A DNA stretch of 64,000 nt from Eubacteriales bacterium (GTDB lineage Bacteria > Bacillota > Clostridia > Lachnospirales > Lachnospiraceae), in the NCBI GenBank assembly GCA_030524135.1, contig JAUNHA010000004.1, positions 22,336 to 86,335 on the forward strand. Reading direction: 5' to 3'. Shown here one piece after another: positions 45,261 to 53,957 of this stretch; position 1 is the first letter of the stretch; each line of letters opens with the position of its first letter. Position numbers and translations under genes: made by a program. The notes beneath the pieces are model-generated. The model was given only the letters and a program-made list of their open reading frames with translations. It ran no database searches and was not told the origin of the DNA.

Positions 45261-46688
45261 ATGGATAAGCTGGTTAACAGCCGGAATACGGTCGCGTTTT
45301 TGGATCTGGTTGTCGTAATCATTTCGTTTGCATGCGCGAATCTGCTTCGCTTTGGAAACAGCGGAATGAATACGGAGCACTCACAGATGCTCTTTGCGAT
45401 CCTGATCTGCGCGTATCTGATCGATTTCGTGTTTTTTCAGGAGCATAAGCGGGCACAGTACATGGATATCGGAGAGCGCGCCAAGGCGGTCATCACCTGC
45501 AATCTGCGCATGCTTGTGATCACGCTTGCGGCGCTGTTTGCATTTCACATCGGAATCATGCAGTCACGCTTTGTCGTCGGTATATTTTTCGTACTGGATA
45601 CGGGACTCATGCTCGCTGTCCGCACGCTCTGGAAATATCTGCTTTTAAATTATTTTAAAAAGCCGGAAAAGCGCCAGAAGCTCGTGGTATTTACAAATGA
45701 GGAAAACTGTCTGGAGGCGCTTAACAGACTGAACCGTCATGTCATATTCAGCCATGATATCGTGGCGATCATCGTGATGGGAGAGGAAGCGCCGATCCAT
45801 TATTATCAGGTAAAGCACAGGAAAGACAAGCGCCAGTCGACGTATCTCGAGGAACGACAGGGAGACATCATGGACTTCCTTACGAAGGCGGTCGTGGATG
45901 AGGCGATGCTGAACCTGCCGGATGCAAATCGGCGCACAGTCGAAACGCTCATAGAGACGCTCGAGAGCATGGGCATCACCGTGCATCTTTCCATCAGTAC
46001 GTTTAACATTAGTAAGCTCCCGAAGGAAGTCGGAAGCTTTGGCCTCGATGAGGTGCTTAAGTTTTATGAGCGGGAATTCACGCCCGGAGAGCTCTTTTTA
46101 AAGCGCTTTCTCGATATCGTGATCGGATTTATCGGATGCGTCTTCTGTGTGATCGTGGGGATCTTTGTGTGTCCTGCGATCTATCTCGAGGATCCGGGTC
46201 CCGTGCTGTTTAAGCAGAAGCGTGTCGGCCGCAACGGCAGATATTTTTATATTTACAAGTTCCGCTCCATGTATCAGGACGCGGAGGCGAGAAAAAAGGA
46301 ACTCATGGAAAAGAATGAGATGCAGGGTCTTATGTTCAAGATGAAGGACGACCCGCGCATCACAAAGGTCGGAAAATTCATCCGCAAGACGAGTCTCGAT
46401 GAGTTTCCGCAGTTTTTCAACGTGCTGGCGGGGCAGATGTCGATCTGCGGCACGCGCCCGCCGACCGTGGATGAGTTTGAGCAGTATTCCGCACACCACA
46501 AGCGGAGGCTGCAGCTGAAGCCCGGCATCACGGGGCTGTGGCAGGTATCGGGACGCTCTGACATCCAGGACTTTGATGAAGTCGTGCGGCTCGACTGCCA
46601 GTACATCGACGAGCAGAGCCTGTGGCTGGATATCAAGATCCTGTTCCAGACGGTGAAGGTCGTGCTGATGCGGAAGGGAAGCAGTTAA
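45261..46688 (+). CDS. initiating sugar-phosphate transferase (polyprenyl glycosylphosphotransferase)
   Basis: A 475-residue enzyme. Four N-terminal helices and a nucleotide-fold-like domain (about 10-270) precede a WbaP/CpsE-type catalytic domain. That domain has KRFLDIVIGF, the KFRSMYQDA motif, and LDEFPQFFNVL followed by GTRPP. It transfers a sugar phosphate to undecaprenyl phosphate, starting the repeat unit. The ATG at 45261 is seven bases after AAGGAG; an ATG at 45255 is only one base away from it. Confidence 0.9.
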   Translation: MDKLVNSRNTVAFLDLVVVIISFACANLLRFGNSGMNTEHSQMLFAILICAYLIDFVFFQEHKRAQYMDIGERAKAVITCNLRMLVITLAALFAFHIGIMQSRFVVGIFFVLDTGLMLAVRTLWKYLLLNYFKKPEKRQKLVVFTNEENCLEALNRLNRHVIFSHDIVAIIVMGEEAPIHYYQVKHRKDKRQSTYLEERQGDIMDFLTKAVVDEAMLNLPDANRRTVETLIETLESMGITVHLSISTFNISKLPKEVGSFGLDEVLKFYEREFTPGELFLKRFLDIVIGFIGCVFCVIVGIFVCPAIYLEDPGPVLFKQKRVGRNGRYFYIYKFRSMYQDAEARKKELMEKNEMQGLMFKMKDDPRITKVGKFIRKTSLDEFPQFFNVLAGQMSICGTRPPTVDEFEQYSAHHKRRLQLKPGITGLWQVSGRSDIQDFDEVVRLDCQYIDEQSLWLDIKILFQTVKVVLMRKGSS

Positions 46689-46693
46689 TTAAT

Positions 46694-47824
46694 ATGAAAG
46701 ACAAACTGAATATTGCGATGCTCGGACATAAGCGCATCCCGTCGAGAGAAGGCGGAATTGAGATCGTCGTCGAAGAGCTGTCCGTGCGCATGGTACATGC
46801 AGGACATGCGGTTACCTGTTATAACAGAAGCGGACATCATGTCAGCGGAAAAGAGTTTGATGCAGGCACACTCAGGGAGTATAAGGGCGTCAGGTTAAAG
46901 CCTGTGCTCACGATCGATAAAAAGGGTCTCGCAGCGATGTCATCGTCCTTTTTCGGCGCGATCCGCGCGGCATTCGGAAGCTATGATGTCGTGCATTTTC
47001 ATGCGGAAGGTCCGGCATTTATGTGCTGGCTGCCGAAGCTCTTTGGAAAGCGGGTCATCGTGACAGTGCATGGGCTCGATCATCAAAGGGCGAAGTGGGG
47101 AAAGCTCGCTTCAACCTATATCATGATGGGAGAGAAAAATGCAGTACGCTTTGCAGATGGGATCATCGTACTGAGCAAGGGCGTACAGGATTACTTTGAG
47201 GAGACCTACGGAAGAAAGACGAGATTTATTCCGAACGGGGTAACAAGACCGGAGCAGAGGGCTGCGGAGCTGATCCGGGAGCGCTTTGGACTTAACAAGG
47301 ATGACTACATCCTCTTTCTCGGACGTCTGGTGCCGGAGAAGGGGCTGCGGTATCTGATCGAAGCATTCAGGGAAGTAAAAACAGATAAGAAGCTCGTGAT
47401 CGCGGGAGGAAGCTCGGATACGGAGACATTTACAGAGGAACTTAAGGCACTTGCGGCGGGAGATGAACGCATTCTCTTTACCGGATTTGTACAGGGACAG
47501 ATCCTCGAAGAGCTGTACAGCAATGCGTATATCTATACGCTGCCGTCAGACCTCGAAGGCATGCCGTTAAGCCTCCTTGAAGCCATGAGCTATGGAAACT
47601 GCTGTGTGGTAAGCGATATTGCAGAGTGTGCGGAGGTCGTAGAAGACAAAGCGGTGACTTTCCGAAAGAGCGATGTACAGGACCTGAGAGAGAAGCTGCA
47701 GGCGTTGTGTGACGACCGGGCACGGACGGAGGCTTATAAGGCAGGCGCAGCGGACTTCATCTGCAGGAAGTATGACTGGGATGAGGTGGTGAAAGAGACG
47801 GTGGGAGTGTATGCCGGGAAGTAA
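46694..47824 (+). CDS. GT4-type glycosyltransferase (DUF1972/rhamnosyltransferase-like)
   Basis: A 376-residue GT-B enzyme. The start GHKRIPSREGGIEIVVEELS is like the DUF1972 rhamnosyltransferases, and the C-terminal donor-binding EGMPLSLLEAMSYG (about residues 292-305) is the GT4 signature. It should add an early sugar to the lipid-linked unit made by the preceding enzyme. It begins six bases after that gene, with only a distant AAGGG ribosome binding site, suggesting coupled translation. Last gene with chromosomal GC content. Confidence 0.85.
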   Translation: MKDKLNIAMLGHKRIPSREGGIEIVVEELSVRMVHAGHAVTCYNRSGHHVSGKEFDAGTLREYKGVRLKPVLTIDKKGLAAMSSSFFGAIRAAFGSYDVVHFHAEGPAFMCWLPKLFGKRVIVTVHGLDHQRAKWGKLASTYIMMGEKNAVRFADGIIVLSKGVQDYFEETYGRKTRFIPNGVTRPEQRAAELIRERFGLNKDDYILFLGRLVPEKGLRYLIEAFREVKTDKKLVIAGGSSDTETFTEELKALAAGDERILFTGFVQGQILEELYSNAYIYTLPSDLEGMPLSLLEAMSYGNCCVVSDIAECAEVVEDKAVTFRKSDVQDLREKLQALCDDRARTEAYKAGAADFICRKYDWDEVVKETVGVYAGK

Positions 47825-47879
47825 AAGCCTGATTTAATAAGGGTGTGAAGAGAAATAGAGTTTAGGTGGAGATATAAAC

Positions 47880-48935
47880 ATGGAGCAAGTATCTGTAAAG
47901 CAGAATAAACAAAAATATGGTGCAATTGACGGACTGCGAACAATGGCCTGTTTTGGTGTAGCTGCTATGCATGTAGCGGCGAACAGTTCCTATGAAATCA
48001 ATGGGTTTCTGTATGAGGACGTCATAGGTGCATTTACGAATTTTGTCTATCTGTTTATGGTAATCTCAGCTTTTGGAATGTGCTGCGGATATTATGATAA
48101 GATGCTTGGAAAAAATACAAACGGAATTGCACAGATTTCTTTTAGTTCATTTTATAAAAAGAGATTTCTGAAAGTACTGCCTTTTTTTGCATGTCTTTGT
48201 ATTTTGGATTTCGTTCTGGCGCCATCTGTAAATACTGCTTATGAAGTATTTGCTGATCTGACATTGATGTTTGGCTTGTTTCCGAATGCAGGAAATATAT
48301 CTGTCATTGGTGTGGGATGGTTTCTTGGATTGATATTTGTATTTTATCTGCTGTTCCCTTTTTTCTGTGTGTTGATCGAAACAAAAAGACGGGCATGGAT
48401 CAGCTTTGTACTCAGCCTTATATATAATTATATTGGAAGCGTATATTTTGAAGTAGGAAGGACGAACATCCTCTATAGCGCATGTTTCTTTTTCGCAGGC
48501 GGTCTTATCTATTTGTATAGAACAGAAATCGTTGAATGGGGAAGAAAAGCCGGATGGCATCGTTGGCTTATGCTATGTGCGGTGTGGCTCTCTGTAGTTT
48601 TTTACTTTGGAGTGAATAGTATCATCTATGGGTGTATATTAGTTTCTGTGACTTTGTTGGCATATGCTGTAGCAGTAAGCAAAAATTGCGACATTGATCG
48701 GGGGGGGGTATTCGAGAATAAATTCACAAAATTTATCTCCGGTATTAGCATGGAAATATACCTATGCCACATGGTTATGTTCAGAGTGGTAGAGAAAACA
48801 GGTTTAAATACTATGTTTGGAAATGGTTGGATGCAATATTTCATTACGGTATTGATGGTTTTAACAGCATCTGTGGTGTTTGCAGTAGTCATGCAGAAGA
48901 TGATTGGATGGATCGAAGGTAGAGTTTTGAGATAA
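47880..48935 (+). CDS. membrane acyltransferase (acyltransferase 3 family) with a poly-G tract
   Basis: A 351-residue, about ten-helix acyltransferase. GLRTMACFGVAAMHV at residues about 18-32 contains the expected catalytic His, and SMEIYLCHMVMF is near the C-terminus. It probably acetylates the capsule or a sugar precursor in the membrane. The coding sequence carries nine consecutive Gs (codons 274-276) and is in frame as written. Loss or gain of one G would remove about 75 C-terminal residues. First gene of the AT-rich half. Confidence 0.82.
   Translation: MEQVSVKQNKQKYGAIDGLRTMACFGVAAMHVAANSSYEINGFLYEDVIGAFTNFVYLFMVISAFGMCCGYYDKMLGKNTNGIAQISFSSFYKKRFLKVLPFFACLCILDFVLAPSVNTAYEVFADLTLMFGLFPNAGNISVIGVGWFLGLIFVFYLLFPFFCVLIETKRRAWISFVLSLIYNYIGSVYFEVGRTNILYSACFFFAGGLIYLYRTEIVEWGRKAGWHRWLMLCAVWLSVVFYFGVNSIIYGCILVSVTLLAYAVAVSKNCDIDRGGVFENKFTKFISGISMEIYLCHMVMFRVVEKTGLNTMFGNGWMQYFITVLMVLTASVVFAVVMQKMIGWIEGRVLR
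48700..48708 (+). repeat. G9 homopolymer inside the acyltransferase gene
   Basis: Nine Gs encode Arg-Gly-Gly within an AT-rich gene where other glycine codons would be expected. In frame at nine. Confidence 0.95.
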
Positions 48936-48979
48936 TCATGATTGCCTGGCCAAGAAGCAGATTTCAAAGAGGGAATATA

Positions 48980-51463
48980 ATGAAAATTTTAATGGTGAAC
49001 AAATTCCTGTATCCAAATGGTGGATCAGAAACATACGTCTTTAAATTGGGAGAGTATTTGCAAAGTCAGGGACATGAAGTGCAGTACTTTGGGATGGAGC
49101 ATGAAGGCCGCTGCGTGGGAAACCATGCGGAGGCCTATACCTCTGATATGGATTTTCATGGAGGTGGAAAGCTCTCGAAGCTAACCTATCCGATCAAGAC
49201 GATCTATTCAAAAGAGGCGCGTAACAAGATCCGCCTTGTATTGGATGACTTTCAGCCGGATGTTGTTCACCTTAATAATTTTACCTATCAGCTTACACCG
49301 TCTATGATCCTTGAGATCGTGGATTGGAGAAAGAAAACGGGAAAGAGCTGCCGTATCGTGTTCACTGCACATGATTATAATCTGATCTGCCCGAACCATA
49401 TGCTGAATAATCCAAATACAGGCGAGAACTGTGAGAAGTGTCTGGGCGGGCATTTCATAAACTGTATAAAGGGAAAATGTATTCACGGCAGTACTGCGAA
49501 GTCAGCGGTCGGTACGATGGAAGCGTATTTCTGGAAATTCATGGGAACTTATAAGTATATCGATACAGTGATCTGTTGTTCCCGTTTCCTCAAGGAAAAG
49601 ATGAATACAAATCCGATCTTTGCAAAACGGACAGTTGCACTTCACAATTTTGTAGATGCAGTTGAGTGGAAAGGATTTGACGAAGCGACCGGTGGAGTTC
49701 CAAAGAAAAATTACGTTCTGTACTTTGGCAGATTCTCGAAGGAGAAGGGAATCGATACGTTGTTGAAAGTTTGCAGGGAACTTCCTGATGTGCACTTTAT
49801 CTTTGCAGGAACCGGTCCGCTTGAAGAGAAGGTAAATGGCATTGCAAATATCAAAAACGTCGGTTTCCAGACCGGAGAAGCGCTTGAAAAGCTGATACGT
49901 GAGGCAAGATTCAGTATCTATCCGTCAGAGTGGTATGAGAACTGTCCGTTCTCTGTCATGGAGAGCCAGATGTATGGAACACCGGTGCTCGGTGCAAATA
50001 TCGGAGGCATTCCGGAGCTGATCGAAGCAGAGAAAACAGGAGAACTGTTTGAGAGCGGAAATGCAGATGATTTAAAAGAGAAGATCCTGAAGCTCTGGAG
50101 TGATGAAGCGCTTACTATGGAGTACAGTGAGAACTGCAGGAATATAAAGTTTGATACTCTTGATGAGTATTATAAAAAGCTGATGAAGATATATACCGGT
50201 GATCTGAAGCGCAGGAAGAAATCAGCGGATGAAAATGTGAAAGGACAGGCAGCAGCCGGAAAGAAAACGATGGGTAAAGAAAAGACTGATGCAAATAAAA
50301 AACTGAACGGAACGGTCATTGTAACATATCGGTGCAATGCGCGTTGCTCTATGTGCAATCGATATAAGGCTCCGTCAAAGCCGGAAGAGGAGATCAGCAT
50401 CGAGACGATCCGGAAACTGCCGAAGATGTATTTTACAAATATTACCGGTGGTGAACCGTTTATCCGTACAGATCTTAAGGATGTAGTGCGTGAGCTGTAT
50501 AAGAAATCTGACCGTATCGTTATTTCCACAAATGGCTTCTTTACAGATCGTATCGTGGATCTGTGTAAGGAGTTTCCGAATATCGGTATCCGTATCTCAA
50601 TCGAGGGTCTGGAGCAGACCAATGATGAGATCAGAGGCTTGGATAATGGTTATCAGCGTGGCTACGGTACTTTAAAGAAACTTGTGGAGATGGGAATGAA
50701 GGACGTCGGTTTCGGAATGACGGTACAGGACAAGAACGCGCCGGATCTCGTTCCGCTTTATAAGATCTCTGATGAGATGGGAATGGAGTTTGCTACGGCT
50801 TCATTACATAACAGCTTCTATTTTGTAGAGGCGAAAAATATCATCCATGATCGCCCGATGGTTGCCAAGAATTTTGAGAATTTGGTGAATGAGCTGCTTC
50901 GATCCAATAGCCCGAAGAAATGGTTCAGAGCATACTTTAATCATGGTCTGATCAACTATATCTACGGACAAAAGAGACTTCTTCCATGTGATATGAGCTT
51001 TGATACCTTCTTTATTGATCCGTACGGTGACGTTATGCCGTGCAACGGAACAAAGGATAAAGAGGTTATGGGTAACCTGAATACCCAGAGCTGGGATGAG
51101 CTCTGGAACAGTCCGGAGGCTGAGGCTGTTCGCAAGAAGGTACGGTGCTGTGACAGAAACTGCTGGATGATCGGAAGCGTAAGTCCTGCTATGCATAAGT
51201 ATATCTGGGTACCGGCATGGTGGGTATTCCGTCATAAGGTGAAGGCGCTGTTCAGCAAGCATCCGTATTCCATGTATGAAAACAAGATCTGCAGGGATTA
51301 CAGAGATGGTAAGGTATCAAAGGAACAGCTTGATAAGTGCTCTACCTGTGATTTTAATGCGGTTATTAATGACGGACTGTCTGCTGCTTCAAAGGAACAG
51401 CTGAAGACAAGAAGTGGTGAAGAAATCGTGGATGCGGATATTGCGGAACAGATGAAGGGGTAA
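48980..51463 (+). CDS. glycosyltransferase (GT4) fused to a radical SAM/SPASM enzyme
   Basis: A single 827-residue frame with two enzymes. Residues about 1-405 are a GT-B glycosyltransferase: N-terminal NKFLYPNGGSETYV, then FGRFSKEKGIDTLLKV and PSEWYENCPFSVMESQMYG at the donor site. A Lys-rich linker (about 410-445) leads to a radical SAM domain with CNARCSMC (Cys452, Cys456, Cys459). NITGGEP and a SPASM-like C-terminal Cys-rich region (about 670-795, including LPCD, MPCNG and CCDRNCW) follow. No stop or ribosome binding site separates them. The radical SAM half could modify the sugar or its acceptor. The ATG at 48980 follows AGAGGG. Confidence 0.85.
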   Translation: MKILMVNKFLYPNGGSETYVFKLGEYLQSQGHEVQYFGMEHEGRCVGNHAEAYTSDMDFHGGGKLSKLTYPIKTIYSKEARNKIRLVLDDFQPDVVHLNNFTYQLTPSMILEIVDWRKKTGKSCRIVFTAHDYNLICPNHMLNNPNTGENCEKCLGGHFINCIKGKCIHGSTAKSAVGTMEAYFWKFMGTYKYIDTVICCSRFLKEKMNTNPIFAKRTVALHNFVDAVEWKGFDEATGGVPKKNYVLYFGRFSKEKGIDTLLKVCRELPDVHFIFAGTGPLEEKVNGIANIKNVGFQTGEALEKLIREARFSIYPSEWYENCPFSVMESQMYGTPVLGANIGGIPELIEAEKTGELFESGNADDLKEKILKLWSDEALTMEYSENCRNIKFDTLDEYYKKLMKIYTGDLKRRKKSADENVKGQAAAGKKTMGKEKTDANKKLNGTVIVTYRCNARCSMCNRYKAPSKPEEEISIETIRKLPKMYFTNITGGEPFIRTDLKDVVRELYKKSDRIVISTNGFFTDRIVDLCKEFPNIGIRISIEGLEQTNDEIRGLDNGYQRGYGTLKKLVEMGMKDVGFGMTVQDKNAPDLVPLYKISDEMGMEFATASLHNSFYFVEAKNIIHDRPMVAKNFENLVNELLRSNSPKKWFRAYFNHGLINYIYGQKRLLPCDMSFDTFFIDPYGDVMPCNGTKDKEVMGNLNTQSWDELWNSPEAEAVRKKVRCCDRNCWMIGSVSPAMHKYIWVPAWWVFRHKVKALFSKHPYSMYENKICRDYRDGKVSKEQLDKCSTCDFNAVINDGLSAASKEQLKTRSGEEIVDADIAEQMKG

Positions 51464-51477
51464 GTTAAGGCGTACTT

Positions 51478-52698
51478 ATGAAAATACTATATTCAGCATA
51501 TGAGTGTAATCCCGGAATAGGTTCAGATGCATATGTAGGATGGTCGTGGGCCAAAGAAATGTCCAGAGATAATGAGGTTCATGTTCTGACAAATGATGGG
51601 AATAGGAACAATATCGAAAAATATATAGAGTGCCATAGAGATCAATCAGCAACATTCCATTATGTGCATTTACCTTCTGGATTAAAGAAAGCATTGAAAG
51701 GCAGAAAAGGATATTTCGCATCTTATGTAATATGGCAATGGTTTGCCTATAGATATGCAAAAAAATTGAATGGGAATAATCGCTTTGATATTGTTCATCA
51801 TGTTTCAATTGCAGATTTTAGAATTATAGGATTTCTTTGGAAATTAGATATTCCATTTATATTTGGACCGGTTGGGGGGGGGCAAGAAACTCCAGCTGAA
51901 TTGAAGTATTATGTTAGGAATTATAGCATCAATGAATTCCTAAGAAGTATGATAAATTCATTTTCATTATCCATGCCAGTGTATAAGCGAGGAATAAAAA
52001 AGGCCGCAAAAGTGTTCGTTTCTAATGATGAAACGATTCAAGTAATGAAAATGCACTTGGGTGAAGTCACAGGACTCATACGTATGTGTGAGCTGGGAGT
52101 AGATAGTGACTATCTTAATCAGAGAACAGATTTGGTTCATCAAAAGTCCGATAAAGTTCATGTTTTGGTTTCGGGTAGATTAATGTACAGAAAGGGAATT
52201 GAACTATTACTTGACGCTCTGACAGTTTTGAATACGGAAAATGACTTTGTGGTTGATTTTTATGGAGGTGGTCATCAAAGCGAAGAGGTAAAACAGCAAA
52301 TATTCAATAGAAAGTTGCAAAACAAAGTTATTTTGCACGGAAAAGTATCTTTTGAAGAGATGCAAAAAGTGTACGCAAATTCAGATATTTTGGCTCTTCC
52401 ATCTTTAAGAGAAACAACAGGAACGGCAGTAATTGAGGCGATGGCCAATAAAATTCCTGTGGTGGCCTTAAATCAGAATGGTGTTAAATATCTTGTCCAA
52501 AAGGATTGCGGTCTTTTAGTGGAAATAAAAAGTAGGGAAGAAACAATAGCCGATTTCTCATATGCACTTAAGACGCTAATTGAGAATTATGAACTGAGAA
52601 TTGATTTAGGAAATAATGGATTCCGGAGATTGAGAAGTGAGTACACATGGGAGAAAAAATGTAACGATATGTTGAAAATCTACAAAACAATGAAATAA
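51478..52698 (+). CDS. GT4-type glycosyltransferase with a poly-G tract
   Basis: A 406-residue GT-B enzyme. The N-terminal ECNPGIGSDAYVGWSWAKEM and donor-site LPSLRETTGTAVIEAMA (about residues 303-320) support the family. The conserved GPVGGGQETP loop (about residues 131-140) is encoded by nine Gs, in frame as written. One G fewer or more would truncate the protein at about a third of its length. It starts 14 bases after the fusion gene; the ribosome binding site is weak (AAGG). Confidence 0.85.
   Translation: MKILYSAYECNPGIGSDAYVGWSWAKEMSRDNEVHVLTNDGNRNNIEKYIECHRDQSATFHYVHLPSGLKKALKGRKGYFASYVIWQWFAYRYAKKLNGNNRFDIVHHVSIADFRIIGFLWKLDIPFIFGPVGGGQETPAELKYYVRNYSINEFLRSMINSFSLSMPVYKRGIKKAAKVFVSNDETIQVMKMHLGEVTGLIRMCELGVDSDYLNQRTDLVHQKSDKVHVLVSGRLMYRKGIELLLDALTVLNTENDFVVDFYGGGHQSEEVKQQIFNRKLQNKVILHGKVSFEEMQKVYANSDILALPSLRETTGTAVIEAMANKIPVVALNQNGVKYLVQKDCGLLVEIKSREETIADFSYALKTLIENYELRIDLGNNGFRRLRSEYTWEKKCNDMLKIYKTMK
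51874..51882 (+). repeat. G9 homopolymer inside the GT4 gene
   Basis: Three GGG codons in a row in a gene that otherwise prefers A/T-ending codons; it encodes the conserved Gly-Gly-Gly loop. Confidence 0.95.
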
Positions 52699-52728
52699 TT
52701 TCTGATGAGAATAATTAAGGAGAAAGTT

Positions 52729-53934
52729 ATGGTTCTTTTATATTTTATGGATGGCGTAAAGTACGACATGATGAAGAAATATATGCCATTTTTGGCGTCA
52801 ATTAATTCAAAGCCTTTAATGAGTGATTTTGGCTATTCATGTGCGTGTCATTCCACAATGTACACAAGTCGATATATTGAAGAGCATAAGACGTGGTTCA
52901 TATGGAAAAGAGGAGAAAATTCCCCTTATAAATGGCTCAATTATGTTCCAGGGCTTAAGTATATAAATTTTCTGCCTTTGAAATTAGTACTTGGAAAAAT
53001 AACCAGAAAATTAAGCCGTAACAGTTCTTATCCAGGAGTACCGTGTTTAGTGAATCTTCCTTTGAAGTATTGGCCTTTGTTTGAAACGTGCGACAATGTC
53101 ATGTGGGATGATCCCGACTGGAAAAAAGAAATTCCTAATATGTTCACTATATTAAAAAAGAATAAAATTCCGCATCAGGTAATAGCATTGCATCGAGGTA
53201 CGCAAGCGGACGATGCGTTTCGGGAAGAAAAGGAAGTTGATTATAAAAAAGATGAGATTGTTTATTTCTTCATTGGATATACGGACAATATCATGCATGC
53301 CCATGGAGAAAATGGCAAGGAGGCGCAGGAATACCTTACTAAGGTTGACGGATTCATTAAAGAAACGTATGAAAAAGCAAAGAGAGTGCATGATGATGTG
53401 ACTGTTATTGCATTTTCAGATCATGGGCATATAGATATTGTTGAACCCAAAATAGATATTAATACATACTTTAAGCCAGAAGGATTGAAAGTGAATAATT
53501 ATATTCATTTAATTGAGGCAAACTATGCTCGATTTTGGTTCCGTAATGATAAGGAACGCAAGGATGTGAGAAGGGTCATCAAAAAAATGCAAAAAGAAGG
53601 CTTGGGATTTGTTTTAGATGAAAAATACCAAAAACAATATCATTTACAGGTTGATCCTAAAGAACATGGAGAACTGATTTTTTATCTTGCAGCTCCGAAA
53701 GAGTTTACAAAGACAATATGGGGATTTGGACATTCTGTCAAATCCGGGCATGGATATGAGCCGACTATTCCGAAACACTATGGAATTTTCTGTTCTAATA
53801 AACCTTTGGCAGAGGAACGAGAATTTGCTTATTTGACCGATGTGTTGCCATCTGTGATGGAGCAGATTGGAATTTCCAGGGATGCGTATACGTTTCGAGG
53901 GAAGAATATTGTGAACACTACAACTGCAAATTGA
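52729..53934 (+). CDS. cytoplasmic alkaline-phosphatase-superfamily enzyme
   Basis: A 401-residue protein beginning MVLLYFMDGVKYD, with CHSTMYTSR (about residues 40-48, nucleophile Ser/Thr region), YTDNIMHAHG, FSDHGHID and GHSVKSGHG. These are the spaced metal ligands of the alkaline phosphatase/phosphodiesterase superfamily. There is no signal peptide or membrane helix, so it should act inside the cell, perhaps on a phosphorylated sugar or nucleotide-linked precursor. The ATG at 52729 is six bases after AAGGAG; the ATG at 52705 lacks one. Confidence 0.75.
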   Translation: MVLLYFMDGVKYDMMKKYMPFLASINSKPLMSDFGYSCACHSTMYTSRYIEEHKTWFIWKRGENSPYKWLNYVPGLKYINFLPLKLVLGKITRKLSRNSSYPGVPCLVNLPLKYWPLFETCDNVMWDDPDWKKEIPNMFTILKKNKIPHQVIALHRGTQADDAFREEKEVDYKKDEIVYFFIGYTDNIMHAHGENGKEAQEYLTKVDGFIKETYEKAKRVHDDVTVIAFSDHGHIDIVEPKIDINTYFKPEGLKVNNYIHLIEANYARFWFRNDKERKDVRRVIKKMQKEGLGFVLDEKYQKQYHLQVDPKEHGELIFYLAAPKEFTKTIWGFGHSVKSGHGYEPTIPKHYGIFCSNKPLAEEREFAYLTDVLPSVMEQIGISRDAYTFRGKNIVNTTTAN

Positions 53935-53957
53935 AATTATTAGAATGGGGCAAGGGG

